Shown one piece after another: positions 1 through 8,605 of a stretch of 41,835 nucleotides of DNA. Each line of letters begins with the position of its first letter. The stretch's first letter is position 1. Source of the DNA: an uncultured Planctomycetaceae bacterium (lineage in GTDB: Bacteria > Planctomycetota > Planctomycetia > Planctomycetales > Planctomycetaceae); contig CALSLT010000011.1 of the NCBI GenBank assembly GCA_943787265.1, positions 1-41,835 on the forward strand. Reading direction: 5' to 3'. Both the position numbers and the translations under genes were made by a program. The notes below the pieces were generated by a model. The model did no database searches. It was not told the origin of the DNA and saw nothing but the letters and a program-made list of their open reading frames with translations.

Positions 1-1
1 T

Positions 2-650
2 GCTGACAACGGCATCGAGTACCTGGAAATGAAAGTCGCCATCGACGGAATCAGTGTCGTCGTTAATCCTGAAAACGACTGGTGCAAAGCGATCACCGTT
101 GCCCAGCTCAAAAAACTCTGGGAGCCTGGCAGCAAAATCACCAAGTGGAATGAACTCAATCCTTCATGGCCGGACCACGAAATCAAGCTTTACGGTCCAG
201 ACACCGACTCCGGAACGTTCGACTACTTCACCGACGTTATCTGCGGCGAAGAAGGAGCCAGCCGAACCGAGTACACGCCAAGCTCTGACGACAACATTCT
301 GGTTCGGGGAGTGTCGGGCGACAAACACGCGTTGGGCTACTTCGGTTTTGCGTACTACCTTGAAAACGCTGACAAGCTGACGGCCGTTCCTGTCTCAGCA
401 ACAGACGACGTCGCTGACGCGGTTGCGCCAACTCCGGAAACAATCGAAGGCGGGAAGTACGTTCCGCTGTCGCGGCCGCTGTTCCTCTACGTGAACAAAG
501 CCAAGCTCGCTCGACCTGAGCTGGCAGACTTCCTGACCTACTACCCTCGAAGCCGGTCAGGATCTCGTCAGCGAAGTCGGCTACGTTCGCCTGGGAGCAG
601 AAACTCACGCCGAAACAGTTGAGGCGTTGAAGGCGGCGATCGGCGAGTAA
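2..650 (+). CDS. pstS: PstS phosphate-binding protein, C-terminal part, with a frameshift
   Basis: This is the periplasmic phosphate-binding component of the high-affinity Pst ABC transporter. The 5' end lies outside the window; the reading frame is open from base 2. The segment with AIDGISVVVNP, the LKKLWEPGS and KITKWNEL stretches and the GPDTDSGTFDYF stretch matches the PstS family, where the last contributes to phosphate binding. At bases 544-546 (CCC) the frame shifts by one inserted base. Read past it, the normal C-terminus follows (LEAGQDLVSEVGYVRL, ending KAAIGE) with a stop at 648-650. Without that correction the protein would end in an Arg/Ser-rich tail at 622. pstC follows after 72 bases. 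The family call is firm; whether the frameshift is biological or a sequence error is open. Confidence 0.9.
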
Positions 651-675
651 CACTCGCAGCACAGAACTCGTTTGT

Positions 676-706
676 CCGGTCGGTTGCCTGATCATCAACC
701 GGCCGG
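676..706 (+). promoter_or_regulatory. Stem-loop between pstS and pstC
   Basis: An 11-base arm at 676-686 pairs with 696-706, with one G-U pair and a 9-base loop. No T-run follows, so it does not look like a classical intrinsic terminator. It lies just upstream of the AGGAG ribosome site of pstC. Hairpins at this position in other pst operons can protect the abundant pstS message or lower downstream expression; applying that role here is inference. Confidence 0.45.
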
Positions 707-722
707 TCAGGAGATTCTCCAA

Positions 723-1742
723 ATGTCCACAGCTTCCGCATCCGACGTGCCGCTTTCAGAAGCGACCACATCGTTGCAACGTTCAGCGTCGTTTACCCGA
801 CTCAAAGAGTCGGGTATTCGGTCGCTGCTGTTTCTTTGTGCCGCGCTTTCAATTCTGACAACGCTTGGGATCATCGCCGTCCTCTTCAGCAATGCGATCT
901 ACGATGTGTCTCCTCGACAGGTCGGCCGGGACGGCGAAGTCAGGCCAAACGAAGCTTTCTTTCAGCAGGTATCGGTCACCGAATTCGTCACCGAAACGCG
1001 ATGGACACCTGGCTACACCGAGAAGCATTTCGGAATTATGCCGCTGGTTTGCGGCACGCTGATGATTTCGGGAATCGCCGCACTGATCGGCCTGCCGATC
1101 GGGCTGTGCAGCGCGATCTATCTCAGCGAATACGCCGCTCCGCGAACCCGAGCGATCGTCAAGCCCGTGCTGGAAATCCTTGCCGGCATCCCGACTGTCG
1201 TTTACGGCTATTTCGCTCTGGTCTTTGTGACGCCGTACGTCCTGAGACCAATCTTTCAGGACATGCTGGGCTTCGACGTCGGAGTATTCAACGCGGCGAG
1301 CGCCGGCATCGTCGTTGGCATCATGATCATTCCGATGATCTCATCGCTCAGCGAAGACGTTCTGCGATCAGTGCCTCGCAGTCTGCGAGAAGCCGCTTAC
1401 GCACTCGGCTCGACGAGGGTCGACGTTTCAACAAGAGTCGTCGTTCCGGCCGCTCTTTCCGGAATCATCGCCTCGTTCCTTCTGGCAATCTCGCGAGCGA
1501 TCGGCGAAACGATGGCCGTCACAATCGCCGCCGGGCAGACCGCTATCGTTACAGCCGACCCGCTCGGCAGTGTCGCGACAATGACGTCCTACATAGTCAA
1601 TGTCAGCAAAGGTGACGCGGTCATCGGCAGCATCGAAGAGAAGAGCATCTACGCGGTCGGTCTGACACTGTTTCTGATGACGCTGGTTATGAACATCATT
1701 TCGCAATTCGTGCTGCGGCGTTTCCGTGAGGTCTACAATTGA
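723..1742 (+). CDS. pstC: Phosphate ABC transporter permease PstC
   Basis: One of the two inner-membrane permease subunits of the Pst phosphate importer. The start at 723 is preferred over an earlier in-frame ATG at 672, because AGGAG sits 9 bases upstream of it and the earlier start would run through the intergenic hairpin. The protein has 339 residues with several hydrophobic segments. It has a long loop between the first and second membrane segments, typical of PstC. Near the C-terminus it carries the EAA-type loop that docks on the ATPase ([13 protein letters not shown], then SRAIGETM). Its stop overlaps the TTG start of pstA by two bases, which implies translational coupling. Confidence 0.95.
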   Translation: MSTASASDVPLSEATTSLQRSASFTRLKESGIRSLLFLCAALSILTTLGIIAVLFSNAIYDVSPRQVGRDGEVRPNEAFFQQVSVTEFVTETRWTPGYTEKHFGIMPLVCGTLMISGIAALIGLPIGLCSAIYLSEYAAPRTRAIVKPVLEILAGIPTVVYGYFALVFVTPYVLRPIFQDMLGFDVGVFNAASAGIVVGIMIIPMISSLSEDVLRSVPRSLREAAYALGSTRVDVSTRVVVPAALSGIIASFLLAISRAIGETMAVTIAAGQTAIVTADPLGSVATMTSYIVNVSKGDAVIGSIEEKSIYAVGLTLFLMTLVMNIISQFVLRRFREVYN

Positions 1743-2743
1743 GCGATCAGGAAATTGAATATGCCGCACTTTTGAAGGGACGACACCGCATCTCGACATA
1801 CTTTGAATGGGTGTGTCGAATCGCGACGATCTCTGCCCTGCTCTTCCTGGCCGTTCTGCTGGCCGGAGTCACCTGGCAGGCGTGGGGCTGGCTCGACACT
1901 CAGTTTCTGACCGGTTTCGATTCACGCCGACCGGCAAAGGCAGGTCTCCTTGCCGGTCTCTGGGGAACGTCCTGGCTGATCTTCTTCACAGCGATCTTAA
2001 CTGTGCCTGTGGGCGTCGGTGCCGCGATCTATCTTGAAGAATACGCCACTGATAACCGTCTGACTCGACTGATCAAGCTCAACCTGTCGAACCTCGCCGG
2101 CGTGCCGTCGATCGTTTACGGAATGCTCGGCGTCACGGCATTTGTTCGCATGTTCGGAATGCTTTCGGCCGCGGACGGCTGGACAATAGCCATCGCGCTT
2201 GGGTTTGGAACGCTTGAAATTCCGCTTCCGCTGGGACGCTGTCTGCTGGCAGGGTCTTTCACACTCAGCCTGCTGATTCTACCAGTTGTCATTATCGCCT
2301 CGCAGGAAGCCTTGCGTGCCGTTCCCCCTTCGATCCGCCACGCGTCGTACGCTTTAGGTGCGACTGAGTGGCAGACGATCCGGCATCAGGTGCTGCCTGC
2401 CGCCGTGCCGGGGATCACTACTGGAATCATTCTCGCACTCTCACGAGCGATGGGAGAAACCGCTCCGCTGATTGTGGTCGGAGCCATGAGTTACGTCGCG
2501 TTCGCTCCGGGAAACCTCGATACACCGATGGGCGCCGTTCAGGATCCGCAGCGAGTGCTTGACGCACCTTTCGACGTCTTCACATCGATCACGATTCAAA
2601 TCACGAACTGGATCGAGCAGCCAAAAGAAGAGTTTCAGAATCTCGCAGCCGCCGGGAGCCTGGTGCTTTTGATTCTTTTGGTTGTTTTTAACGCCACGGC
2701 GATCGTGATCCGTAACCGTGCTCAGAAAAAGATAACCTGGTGA
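1739..2743 (+). CDS. pstA: Phosphate ABC transporter permease PstA
   Basis: The second inner-membrane permease of the Pst importer, forming the translocation pore with PstC. The 334-residue frame begins with TTG at 1739, inside the last codons of pstC (stop 1740-1742), so ribosomes probably re-initiate. Hydrophobic segments are spread through the protein, and the EAA-type motif is seen as [14 protein letters not shown] followed by [12 protein letters not shown]. The C-terminus ends with a membrane helix and basic residues (IRNRAQKK). pstB starts 7 bases after the stop. The length and motifs agree with PstA; the unusual start codon is supported by tight coupling and the lack of a better downstream ATG before the first membrane segment. 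Confidence 0.95.
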   Translation: MSDQEIEYAALLKGRHRISTYFEWVCRIATISALLFLAVLLAGVTWQAWGWLDTQFLTGFDSRRPAKAGLLAGLWGTSWLIFFTAILTVPVGVGAAIYLEEYATDNRLTRLIKLNLSNLAGVPSIVYGMLGVTAFVRMFGMLSAADGWTIAIALGFGTLEIPLPLGRCLLAGSFTLSLLILPVVIIASQEALRAVPPSIRHASYALGATEWQTIRHQVLPAAVPGITTGIILALSRAMGETAPLIVVGAMSYVAFAPGNLDTPMGAVQDPQRVLDAPFDVFTSITIQITNWIEQPKEEFQNLAAAGSLVLLILLVVFNATAIVIRNRAQKKITW

Positions 2744-2750
2744 TTGACTC

Positions 2751-3677
2751 ATGAATTCATCGCCGACCGTCGTCACCGCCAACGACAATGCCCAAAATGA
2801 GGAACCTCGCGTGGACGTAACCAGCACCGACGCAGCCGCGGCGACCCCGGAGGAATCGGGTGAGGCATCCGTCCGCACATCGCGACCTGTCGTCGCCGAA
2901 TCGGCAATAACTGACGCGTCGCACGCCGTCAAAGTCCGCGCGAAAAATGTCGACTTCTTCTACGGCACCAACCAGGTTCTGTTCGACGTTTCGCTCGATA
3001 TTCCCGAGAAGTCGGTTACCGCCCTGATCGGGCCGTCGGGCTGCGGAAAGAGCACGTTCCTGCGAACACTCAACCGCATGAACGACATAATCGAAGGCAC
3101 CCGCCACACCGGCGACATCCTGCTCGAAGGCACCGACGTCTACGATCCATCCATTGATGTCGTGTTACTCAGAAAACGCGTCGGCATGGTCTTTCAGAAG
3201 TCGACGCCATTCCCGAAATCGATCTTCGACAACATTGCCTACGGCCCCAAAGTCGCAGGCCTGAAAAACAAAGCGAAGCTGGCCGAAATCGTTGAGACAT
3301 CTCTGCAACGCGCGGCTCTCTGGGATGAAGTCAAAGACCGACTGAACAGCTCGGCAATGGCACTTTCCGGTGGTCAGCAACAAAGATTGTGCATTGCTCG
3401 AACGCTGGCCACCGACCCGGATGTCATTCTGATGGACGAACCCGCTTCGGCACTCGATCCTAAATCAACAGCTCGCGTCGAAGACCTGATCTTCGAACTC
3501 AAAAAGAACTACACAATCGTCATCGTGACGCACAACATGCAGCAGGCTGCCAGAGTCAGCCAGCAAACGGCCTTCTTCTTCCAGGGAGTGCTCGTTGAAA
3601 CCGGCGACACTCACAGCCTGTTTACGAACCCGACCGAGAAGCAGACGGAAGACTACATCACCGGTCGATTCGGCTAA
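2751..3677 (+). CDS. pstB: Phosphate ABC transporter ATP-binding protein PstB
   Basis: The cytoplasmic ATPase that powers PstCA. All hallmarks of the family can be read: Walker [10 protein letters not shown] (residues 94-102), signature LSGGQQQ (205-211), Walker B VILMDEP (225-231) with a following D-loop, and the switch histidine in VTHNM (261). The protein has 308 residues. About 60 residues precede the usual PstB start ([11 protein letters not shown]) and form a polar, Ala/Thr/Glu-rich extension that looks disordered. No ribosome site or ATG nearer the core was seen, so the extension is probably translated. Start at 2751 follows pstA closely. Confident call; the extension's role is unknown. 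Confidence 0.97.
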   Translation: MNSSPTVVTANDNAQNEEPRVDVTSTDAAAATPEESGEASVRTSRPVVAESAITDASHAVKVRAKNVDFFYGTNQVLFDVSLDIPEKSVTALIGPSGCGKSTFLRTLNRMNDIIEGTRHTGDILLEGTDVYDPSIDVVLLRKRVGMVFQKSTPFPKSIFDNIAYGPKVAGLKNKAKLAEIVETSLQRAALWDEVKDRLNSSAMALSGGQQQRLCIARTLATDPDVILMDEPASALDPKSTARVEDLIFELKKNYTIVIVTHNMQQAARVSQQTAFFFQGVLVETGDTHSLFTNPTEKQTEDYITGRFG

Positions 3678-3755
3678 GCTTGGCGGCAACTCACGCTTGC
3701 TGACCAATACAGATTCGACTGCTGCCGGGGGATTCTCCGGAAAGGTAAGCCAATA

Positions 3756-4430
3756 ATGTCAATCCACCTTGAACGCGATCTTGACGGATTGCACCACGAT
3801 ATCCTGCACATGTGCTCGATTGTTGAGGACATGATACATCGCGCTGTCGACGGGCTGCGTTCACCGAGTATTCAACTCGCCGAGGAACTCGCTTCCGCCG
3901 ATGACGAAATTGACGCGATGGACGTGCAGATCGAAAACGACTGCCTGAAGATCCTGGCTCTCCATCAGCCAGTCGCGATCGACCTGCGCCGCATCGCGAC
4001 AGTGCTCAAGATCACCGGCGAGCTGGAACGAGTCGCTGACCTTGGCGTCAACATCGCAGAACGAGCCGCCGGACTGGTCGGAAAGGCGGAAGTCATCGTT
4101 TCCGACAAGCTTCAGGACATGTCTCGTAAGGCGCTCGAAATGCTGCATCGAAGCATCGACTGTTACGTCGAACTCGACGGCCAGGGAGCCAGGGCAATCC
4201 TGGAAAGTGACGACGAAGTTGATCGCCTGAATGCCGAAATCATCGAAGAATTGCGTGGCGTCATGCGATCTTCACCAGACATGGTCGAACCGGCACTACA
4301 CCTGTTCTCCGCAACTCGCCACATCGAACGAGTCGCTGACCATGCAACAAACATCGCGGAAGATGTCGTCTTCATGGTCGAGGGCGTCATCATTCGGCAC
4401 CGAGCCGATTTCCGAGCGGAGCAAGTTTGA
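3756..4430 (+). CDS. phoU: Phosphate transport system regulator PhoU
   Basis: A cytoplasmic regulator that links the Pst transporter to the Pho two-component system and limits phosphate uptake. It has 224 residues, the normal PhoU length, in two repeated helical halves. Each half carries the family's metal-binding style motif: ERVADLGVNIAERA in the first half and ERVADHATNIAEDV in the second. The start follows a short 78-base spacer that includes an AGG-containing site. Position after pstB and before phoB is the common arrangement. I see no defects. Confidence 0.97.
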   Translation: MSIHLERDLDGLHHDILHMCSIVEDMIHRAVDGLRSPSIQLAEELASADDEIDAMDVQIENDCLKILALHQPVAIDLRRIATVLKITGELERVADLGVNIAERAAGLVGKAEVIVSDKLQDMSRKALEMLHRSIDCYVELDGQGARAILESDDEVDRLNAEIIEELRGVMRSSPDMVEPALHLFSATRHIERVADHATNIAEDVVFMVEGVIIRHRADFRAEQV

Positions 4431-4477
4431 CGCCTGAAATCAGACCGCCCTCACTCAGTCAATCAGCATTGGGCCTC

Positions 4478-4532
4478 AATTGTCATCTTATATTAACGCC
4501 ACGGTAACAATGATTTGATAATTGTCAGTAAC
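4478..4532 (+). promoter_or_regulatory. Possible phoB promoter/operator region with direct repeats
   Basis: The 183-base gap between phoU and phoB holds an AT-rich stretch unlike the flanking DNA. AATTGTCA occurs at 4478-4485 and again at 4520-4527. TTAAC at 4493 and GTAAC at 4504 are 11 bases apart, with another GTAAC at 4528. PhoB-family boxes in other bacteria are tandem repeats with 11-base spacing containing TGTCA-like cores, so an autoregulatory PhoB site is possible. The match is weak and no clear -35/-10 pair can be fixed. Confidence 0.3.
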
Positions 4533-4613
4533 AAGAGGCGGATGGGCGTTCCGCGCCGCAAGAGTTGAAACCGTTGATCGCAAAACTGCCGGGCTGAATC
4601 GAGTCACTCAAAA

Positions 4614-5300
4614 ATGTCGACCCAAACTGTTCTGATCATCGAAGACGAGCCGTCTCTGGTTGAGGTTCTCTCCTACAACCTTGAGAAAGAAGGCTTTGAA
4701 GTCCTGACGGCCAACAACGGCCGCGACGGACTGGAACGAGCCCGCGCTGTACTTCCAGACTTGGTCATTCTCGACCTGATGCTGCCACTTGTGGACGGTC
4801 TGCAGGTTTGCGCTCAGTTACGCGGTGACGCCAAGACGCAAAACATACGCGTGCTGATGCTTACTGCTCGCAGCGAAGAAACGGACGAGGTCGTCGGCTT
4901 CAACGTCGGAGCAGACGACTACGTCACTAAACCGTTCAAAGTCCGGCCGTTGATTCATCGCATCAAGGCACTGCTTCGTCGCAGCGAAAAAAGCAAATCG
5001 GAAACATCGGTCCTTTCCGTCCACGGCGTTGAGATCGACAAAGCGAGCTTCGAAGTTCGAGTCGAAGACGCCGAACTCGAACTGACCCGCACCGAGTTCC
5101 GACTTTTGTGGACATTGATGCGGCAGCCCGGTCGTTCGTTCTCGCGGCTCGAATTGATGGACAGTAGCCGAGGAATGGATGCCAACGCTCTGGAACGAAC
5201 GATTGACGTCCACGTGCGAGCACTCCGCAAGAAAATGGGCGAGCCCGGCGACCTGATCGAGACTGTCCGCGGCATCGGCTACCGCTTCAAACGCGAGTAG
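4614..5300 (+). CDS. phoB: PhoB-type phosphate response regulator
   Basis: An OmpR/PhoB-class transcription factor that, when phosphorylated, should switch on phosphate-starvation genes such as the pst operon just upstream. It has 228 residues. The receiver domain (about 5-118) has the acidic pair E10-D11, the phospho-acceptor D54 in VILDLMLP, T84 and K106 in VTKPFK. The winged-helix domain (about 130-228) ends with the recognition region LERTIDVHVRALRKKMG and ETVRGIGYRF. A PhoR-like sensor kinase would usually be adjacent; none is present in the 159 bases that follow, so the partner kinase must be elsewhere. Gene symbol given from family plus pst context. Confidence 0.92.
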   Translation: MSTQTVLIIEDEPSLVEVLSYNLEKEGFEVLTANNGRDGLERARAVLPDLVILDLMLPLVDGLQVCAQLRGDAKTQNIRVLMLTARSEETDEVVGFNVGADDYVTKPFKVRPLIHRIKALLRRSEKSKSETSVLSVHGVEIDKASFEVRVEDAELELTRTEFRLLWTLMRQPGRSFSRLELMDSSRGMDANALERTIDVHVRALRKKMGEPGDLIETVRGIGYRFKRE

Positions 5301-5333
5301 CGTGTACCACATCCGGGAACTCCCCCACCCACC

Positions 5334-5403
5334 GTCATTCCCGCGCAGGCGGGAAACCAGTTGCTACAGCATTGGTCTGGGTTCCCGCCTGCGCGGGAAT
5401 GAC
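5334..5403. repeat. Nested palindromic repeat (REP/BIME-like)
   Basis: A perfect 22-base inverted repeat (5334-5355 against 5382-5403) is separated by 26 bases, and the match continues inward with one mismatch. Each arm is itself a hairpin: a 7-base stem TTCCCGC/GCGGGAA around GCAG. The GTCATTCCCGCG core is of a type found as dispersed repeats in many bacteria, and resembles neisserial dRS3-like units. It sits between two genes that converge (phoB and the minus-strand gene ending at 5459), so it could also serve as a two-way terminator. Confidence 0.8.
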
Positions 5404-5458
5404 ACTTCCATGCTGGTAGGTCTGAACTCGAATGCTGACTCGGCAAATTCTGCCATCG

Positions 5459-6391
5459 CTACTTAAGCGGCATGTAGATTTCAGTCTGCAAATCAGCCGG
5501 CTCTGTGTCGCCGGGATCATTCCGGTAAATCTCAAACGTGCCTACTTTGCTCTGCTTGAGTTTCATGTAGCGAGAGACCTGGTGAGCCGCACTCCAGCCG
5601 TTCCCGACGTTGTCGTAACTTCCGATGTGGTCAACTCGGAATGCGTTAACGGTCGGAATCGACCAACTGGCCATCTCAGCAGGAACATCGCCTGCAGACT
5701 CCGGAAGAAGCCAACCCGCCGTGTAGTCGAAAGTGCCCGCCTTCATGTCGAATTTGTGGTAGACAGAGATTCCCGCTTCTTCGATCGGGATCCCGTGCTT
5801 CTTAAACGCCTCTTCGGCCTGGCAGAATGCTTCCTTCATCGACTCGCCAATATGCTGAATCGAGGTCGTCTTCCGAATACCAGCCATCCTCAACGGGCCG
5901 ACCGATTCGACTCCACGGACATTCGTCGTGGAAAGAATCGTGCCGGTCTCGATCAACTCTTTGAGCATCTTCAGACCACGTTCGTAGTCCATCCCGATGA
6001 AGACTTCCATCTGAGGAATCATCCAGAACATGAACCACGGCATCGAACCGTTCATGTGCCACGTGATCTTCGTGCCGTCGCCGGACGGCTCGAATTCAAA
6101 CCAAACATCCGACTTCGATTTCCACGGTTTGACGAATCGAATCTCTTCATCAATCAGTTTGCCTGGTTCAAGCTTTCGATGCTCAATCTCGCCCTGCCCG
6201 ACAACTTCGCCTTTCCACGAGTAAATCGCCCCGACAGACGACGAGTCTTCGGGAATGGTCACTTGGGCATCCGGCTCGGCACACAGCCAGGGTGACCAGA
6301 TCGGCCACGTACCAAAGTCGGCGACTTTTGCGAAGACATTCTCTGGTGTGTCGTTGATGACGGTCGAACGCTGGACATGGAACTTCGGCAT
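5459..6391 (-). CDS. SRPBCC-domain protein with GyrI-like C-terminal domain
   Basis: A predicted soluble protein of about 310 residues with two ligand-binding-type domains. The N-terminal half reads as a polyketide cyclase/START-like SRPBCC fold (VINDTPENVFAKVADFGTWPIWSPW, then a WHMNGSMPW stretch). The C-terminal half, starting near GVESVGPLRMAGIRKT, resembles the GyrI-like/AraC effector-binding domain, including an AGWLLPESAGDVP segment and a final IEIYMPLK-like ending. I placed the start at ATG 6391, which has GAGG seven bases upstream, rather than at a TTG eight codons earlier. It has no signal peptide. The natural ligand is unknown. It is transcribed toward the repeat at 5334-5403. Confidence 0.85.
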   Translation of the reverse strand: MPKFHVQRSTVINDTPENVFAKVADFGTWPIWSPWLCAEPDAQVTIPEDSSSVGAIYSWKGEVVGQGEIEHRKLEPGKLIDEEIRFVKPWKSKSDVWFEFEPSGDGTKITWHMNGSMPWFMFWMIPQMEVFIGMDYERGLKMLKELIETGTILSTTNVRGVESVGPLRMAGIRKTTSIQHIGESMKEAFCQAEEAFKKHGIPIEEAGISVYHKFDMKAGTFDYTAGWLLPESAGDVPAEMASWSIPTVNAFRVDHIGSYDNVGNGWSAAHQVSRYMKLKQSKVGTFEIYRNDPGDTEPADLQTEIYMPLK

Positions 6392-6506
6392 CGGCGTGGC
6401 CTCAAGAGGGGGCAAATCTGCGACAATAGTTCGCCGTCAGAAAACGGCGAATGCACGCCAGGTTACCCCCGAGAACGTCGAACCTCAAGCGACGGAGTCC
6501 GCAGCC

Positions 6507-6779
6507 TTAGCCGTCTGTCAACTCATAGGTTCCCTGGCCGAGGTATCGCAGGCGGCCCTGTTTGGCCAGCTCTTCCCAGACCTCTTTCGGATACTGATTG
6601 GGAGGCATAACGGCACAGACGGCGGACTTGTTCCCACCACTCATCGGGCCGTACCCCATTCGTGACTCATCATCCAGACGGGTCATTTTGAGCCGTTTTC
6701 GGAAGGCTTTCATTGCCTTCTTGAGTACTTCTTTTGACGGTGGTCCCGGGGTCGATTCAGCTTCCGCGTCGCTCATCAA
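6507..6779 (-). CDS. Small protein of unknown function
   Basis: A 90-residue protein I do not recognise. It starts MMSDAEAE (either Met is possible), followed by a strongly basic helix-like stretch (KEVLKKAMKAFRKRLKMTRL). The C-terminal half (SGGNKSAVCAVMPPNQYPKEVWEELAKQGRLRYLGQGTYEL) has the look of a small winged-helix-like fold. No signal peptide or membrane segment is present. It lies in the same orientation as the SRPBCC gene, 115 bases upstream of it. Coding is supported by a clean frame with no competing gene and a protein-like composition. Function not assigned. Confidence 0.75.
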   Translation of the reverse strand: MMSDAEAESTPGPPSKEVLKKAMKAFRKRLKMTRLDDESRMGYGPMSGGNKSAVCAVMPPNQYPKEVWEELAKQGRLRYLGQGTYELTDG

Positions 6780-6886
6780 GAAACTCCTTTGGTGTTACGA
6801 GACGCGAAAATTAACAGGTTCGACCACGAAGTGAAAAGAACAACTCGCAGCCAGCGTTCTCAACTCACCAAAGCAGGTACGACAGG

Positions 6887-7850
6887 CTATGCCGAAAACG
6901 CTTCTCTCAGCAGTGCGAGGCTTTTCGGAATGGCGGTTTCGTAGCTCTCCATGCCTTCGAATTCGAGCGACACCCAGCCTTTGTAGTTGTGTCGGTGGAG
7001 CATCTTTGCGACTCGGTCGTAGTCGATGTCGATCTCGTACCATTGCCCGCCGCCGTAGTAGGTCTTGGCCTGAACGAAGGCGGCGCGAGGAGCCAGTTGT
7101 TCGAGCCTCTCATACGGGTCTTCCAGAAAATTTCCCGTGTCGACCGTTATCTGAAGCCACGGAGAATCAACAGCGTCGACAATACGAGTCACCCCTTCCG
7201 GAGTCAGACCAAGCCCCCAGTGATTCTCCAGGCCGAGCACCACTCCACACTTCTCGGCCGTCGGCAGGCACTTTTCGAAACTCTCAATCACCCACGGATA
7301 CCCGTCTTCGTCGGTGTAGCCTTCGAGCGGCGGCTCGATGCCGCGATTCTTCATCAGCTCGTCGAAGTTTCGACTGGTGCCCCACCGCCCGGTGTTAACA
7401 CGCATCGTTGGAATGCCCAACCGGTAGCACGTTTCAATTTGCCCGATCGTGAGGTCAACGTTGCGTTGCCGTTTCTCTTTATCCGGAGTCACAAACCCCT
7501 GATGAGTCGACATCGCACACAGCGGCAGCCCCAGCCGAAACGCGTGGCGCTTGATCTCCTGCATCGCCGAGTTGCTCAACAGAGTGTTCTGCTCAATCTG
7601 ATAAAGCAGCAACTCAACCCCCGTCAAAACCGAATTCGGAAGCAATGTCAATGCACCGATGAATGTCCCGAAACGCCTCATTCCGAAACCGCCACAACGA
7701 GTACGTCGACAAAGCAATCGGATTACTGATCCTCGCCCCGGACTTCGCCGAAGGCGTCGCGTCTTCAGCACTTTCAACGTCTCCAGAGATCAAAGTCTGA
7801 CCAGCAAAACTTGTCGCTGCGGCGGCGGTAAGAAATCTTCGGCGATCCAT
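6887..7850 (-). CDS. Tat-exported sugar isomerase/epimerase-like TIM-barrel protein, with a frameshift
   Basis: A member of the xylose isomerase-like TIM-barrel (AP endonuclease 2) family, often acting on small sugars or hydroxy-acids; the substrate is not known. The start at 7850 is preceded by GGAG and opens with a twin-arginine signal (MDRRRFLTAAAATSFAGQ). The barrel begins at NPIALSTYSLWRF. A run of five C on the plus strand at 7618-7622 breaks the frame; removing one base joins FGFDG to VELLLYQIEQNTLLSN and restores a 320-residue protein. Later family features include GLENHWGLG, QITVDTGNFLEDPYER and GWVSLEFEG near the end. The defect is one inserted base in a homopolymer, so a sequence error is a serious possibility. 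Confidence 0.85.
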
Positions 7851-7866
7851 GTCGACTCTCCAAGAG

Positions 7867-7920
7867 TAGGGTGCGTCTTGACGCACCATCAAGATTATTG
7901 GTGCGTCAAGACGCACCCTA
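7867..7920. repeat. Nested palindromic repeat with perfect 21-base arms
   Basis: The arms at 7867-7887 and 7900-7920 are perfect inverted copies around a 12-base AT-rich spacer. Within each arm, GGTGCGTC and GACGCACC form a smaller palindrome around TT or AA, so the unit can fold as one long hairpin or two small ones. It lies 17 bases before the start of the isomerase-like gene and 3 bases after the end of the next minus-strand gene. This is REP/BIME or MITE-like architecture; copies elsewhere in the genome would be expected. Confidence 0.85.
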
Positions 7921-7922
7921 CC

Positions 7923-8510
7923 TCAATTTTCAATTCGTTCGATCCGCGTAATTCCAACTCTGTAATGTTTGCGAAAGCCGCTTGCCTTTTTCATATCATC
8001 AAGCACTCGCCCCGAAACGATGATGTCGGTAGTTGCCGAAAAGACATCGCCGTCGACAGGCCAGTCGGCTTCATCAATGTAGAAATCGCCTGCTTCGTAG
8101 CATGACTCATTCCCGCAAACTTTGCAGCCAGAAGTGCCGGGCGGAACGGTTTGCTGATGACTGCTTAATAGAATTTGTCGCTCGGATCGCGGAATTAAAG
8201 CTGTTCGGTTTTCAACCTCTCCCGTCTTCGTCATCAATCTCGCAATCTGAAATGCTGACTCAAGTTCGTCCCTGCAAATTGTCTCCAACAACTCATCAAT
8301 CACAGCCAGAACGCGAATATCTGCGCCAGCGAGCACTCCTTCGGACTCACGCGGCGCCTTTGGAACGAATACGTTTGGAATGAGGGCAGGCTGCAAAACG
8401 CGTCCGCACCTGCAGACCACCTCTGAAGCCAAGCTGTCTACCCACTTAAGGTCGACTTCAAGCATGCTGTTTCGATTTGCTGAAGTCACGGCAAACAACT
8501 CAGTAGGCAT
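7923..8510 (-). CDS. Cys-motif protein, possibly of the double-CXXCG family
   Basis: A soluble 195-residue protein. The start at 8510 has GGAG eight bases upstream; an in-frame ATG at 8576 lacks such support. It carries two cysteine motifs: CRCG in the first third and CKVCG in the last third, which may bind zinc. The C-terminal pattern, CxxCG followed by a Pro-Asp-Asp-Phe-like stretch (WPVDGDVFSATTDIIVSGRV), resembles the 'double-CXXCG' proteins (Gmx_para_CXXCG) known from Myxococcales and planctomycetes, some of which act as immunity proteins. That assignment comes from pattern memory only. No toxin partner is visible nearby. Confidence 0.6.
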   Translation of the reverse strand: MPTELFAVTSANRNSMLEVDLKWVDSLASEVVCRCGRVLQPALIPNVFVPKAPRESEGVLAGADIRVLAVIDELLETICRDELESAFQIARLMTKTGEVENRTALIPRSERQILLSSHQQTVPPGTSGCKVCGNESCYEAGDFYIDEADWPVDGDVFSATTDIIVSGRVLDDMKKASGFRKHYRVGITRIERIEN

Positions 8511-8605
8511 TTCTTTTTCTCCGGCAAACGAAATAGCAACGTTGCGACTTCTTGGCTCACCATCGCGTCGCGACACTCAAGTAAGCAAGGTACGTCTTGG
8601 GCACA

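Noticed and set aside
5432..6295. 287-codon plus-strand frame
   Set aside because: It is opposite the SRPBCC/GyrI-like gene and has an Arg-rich shadow composition.
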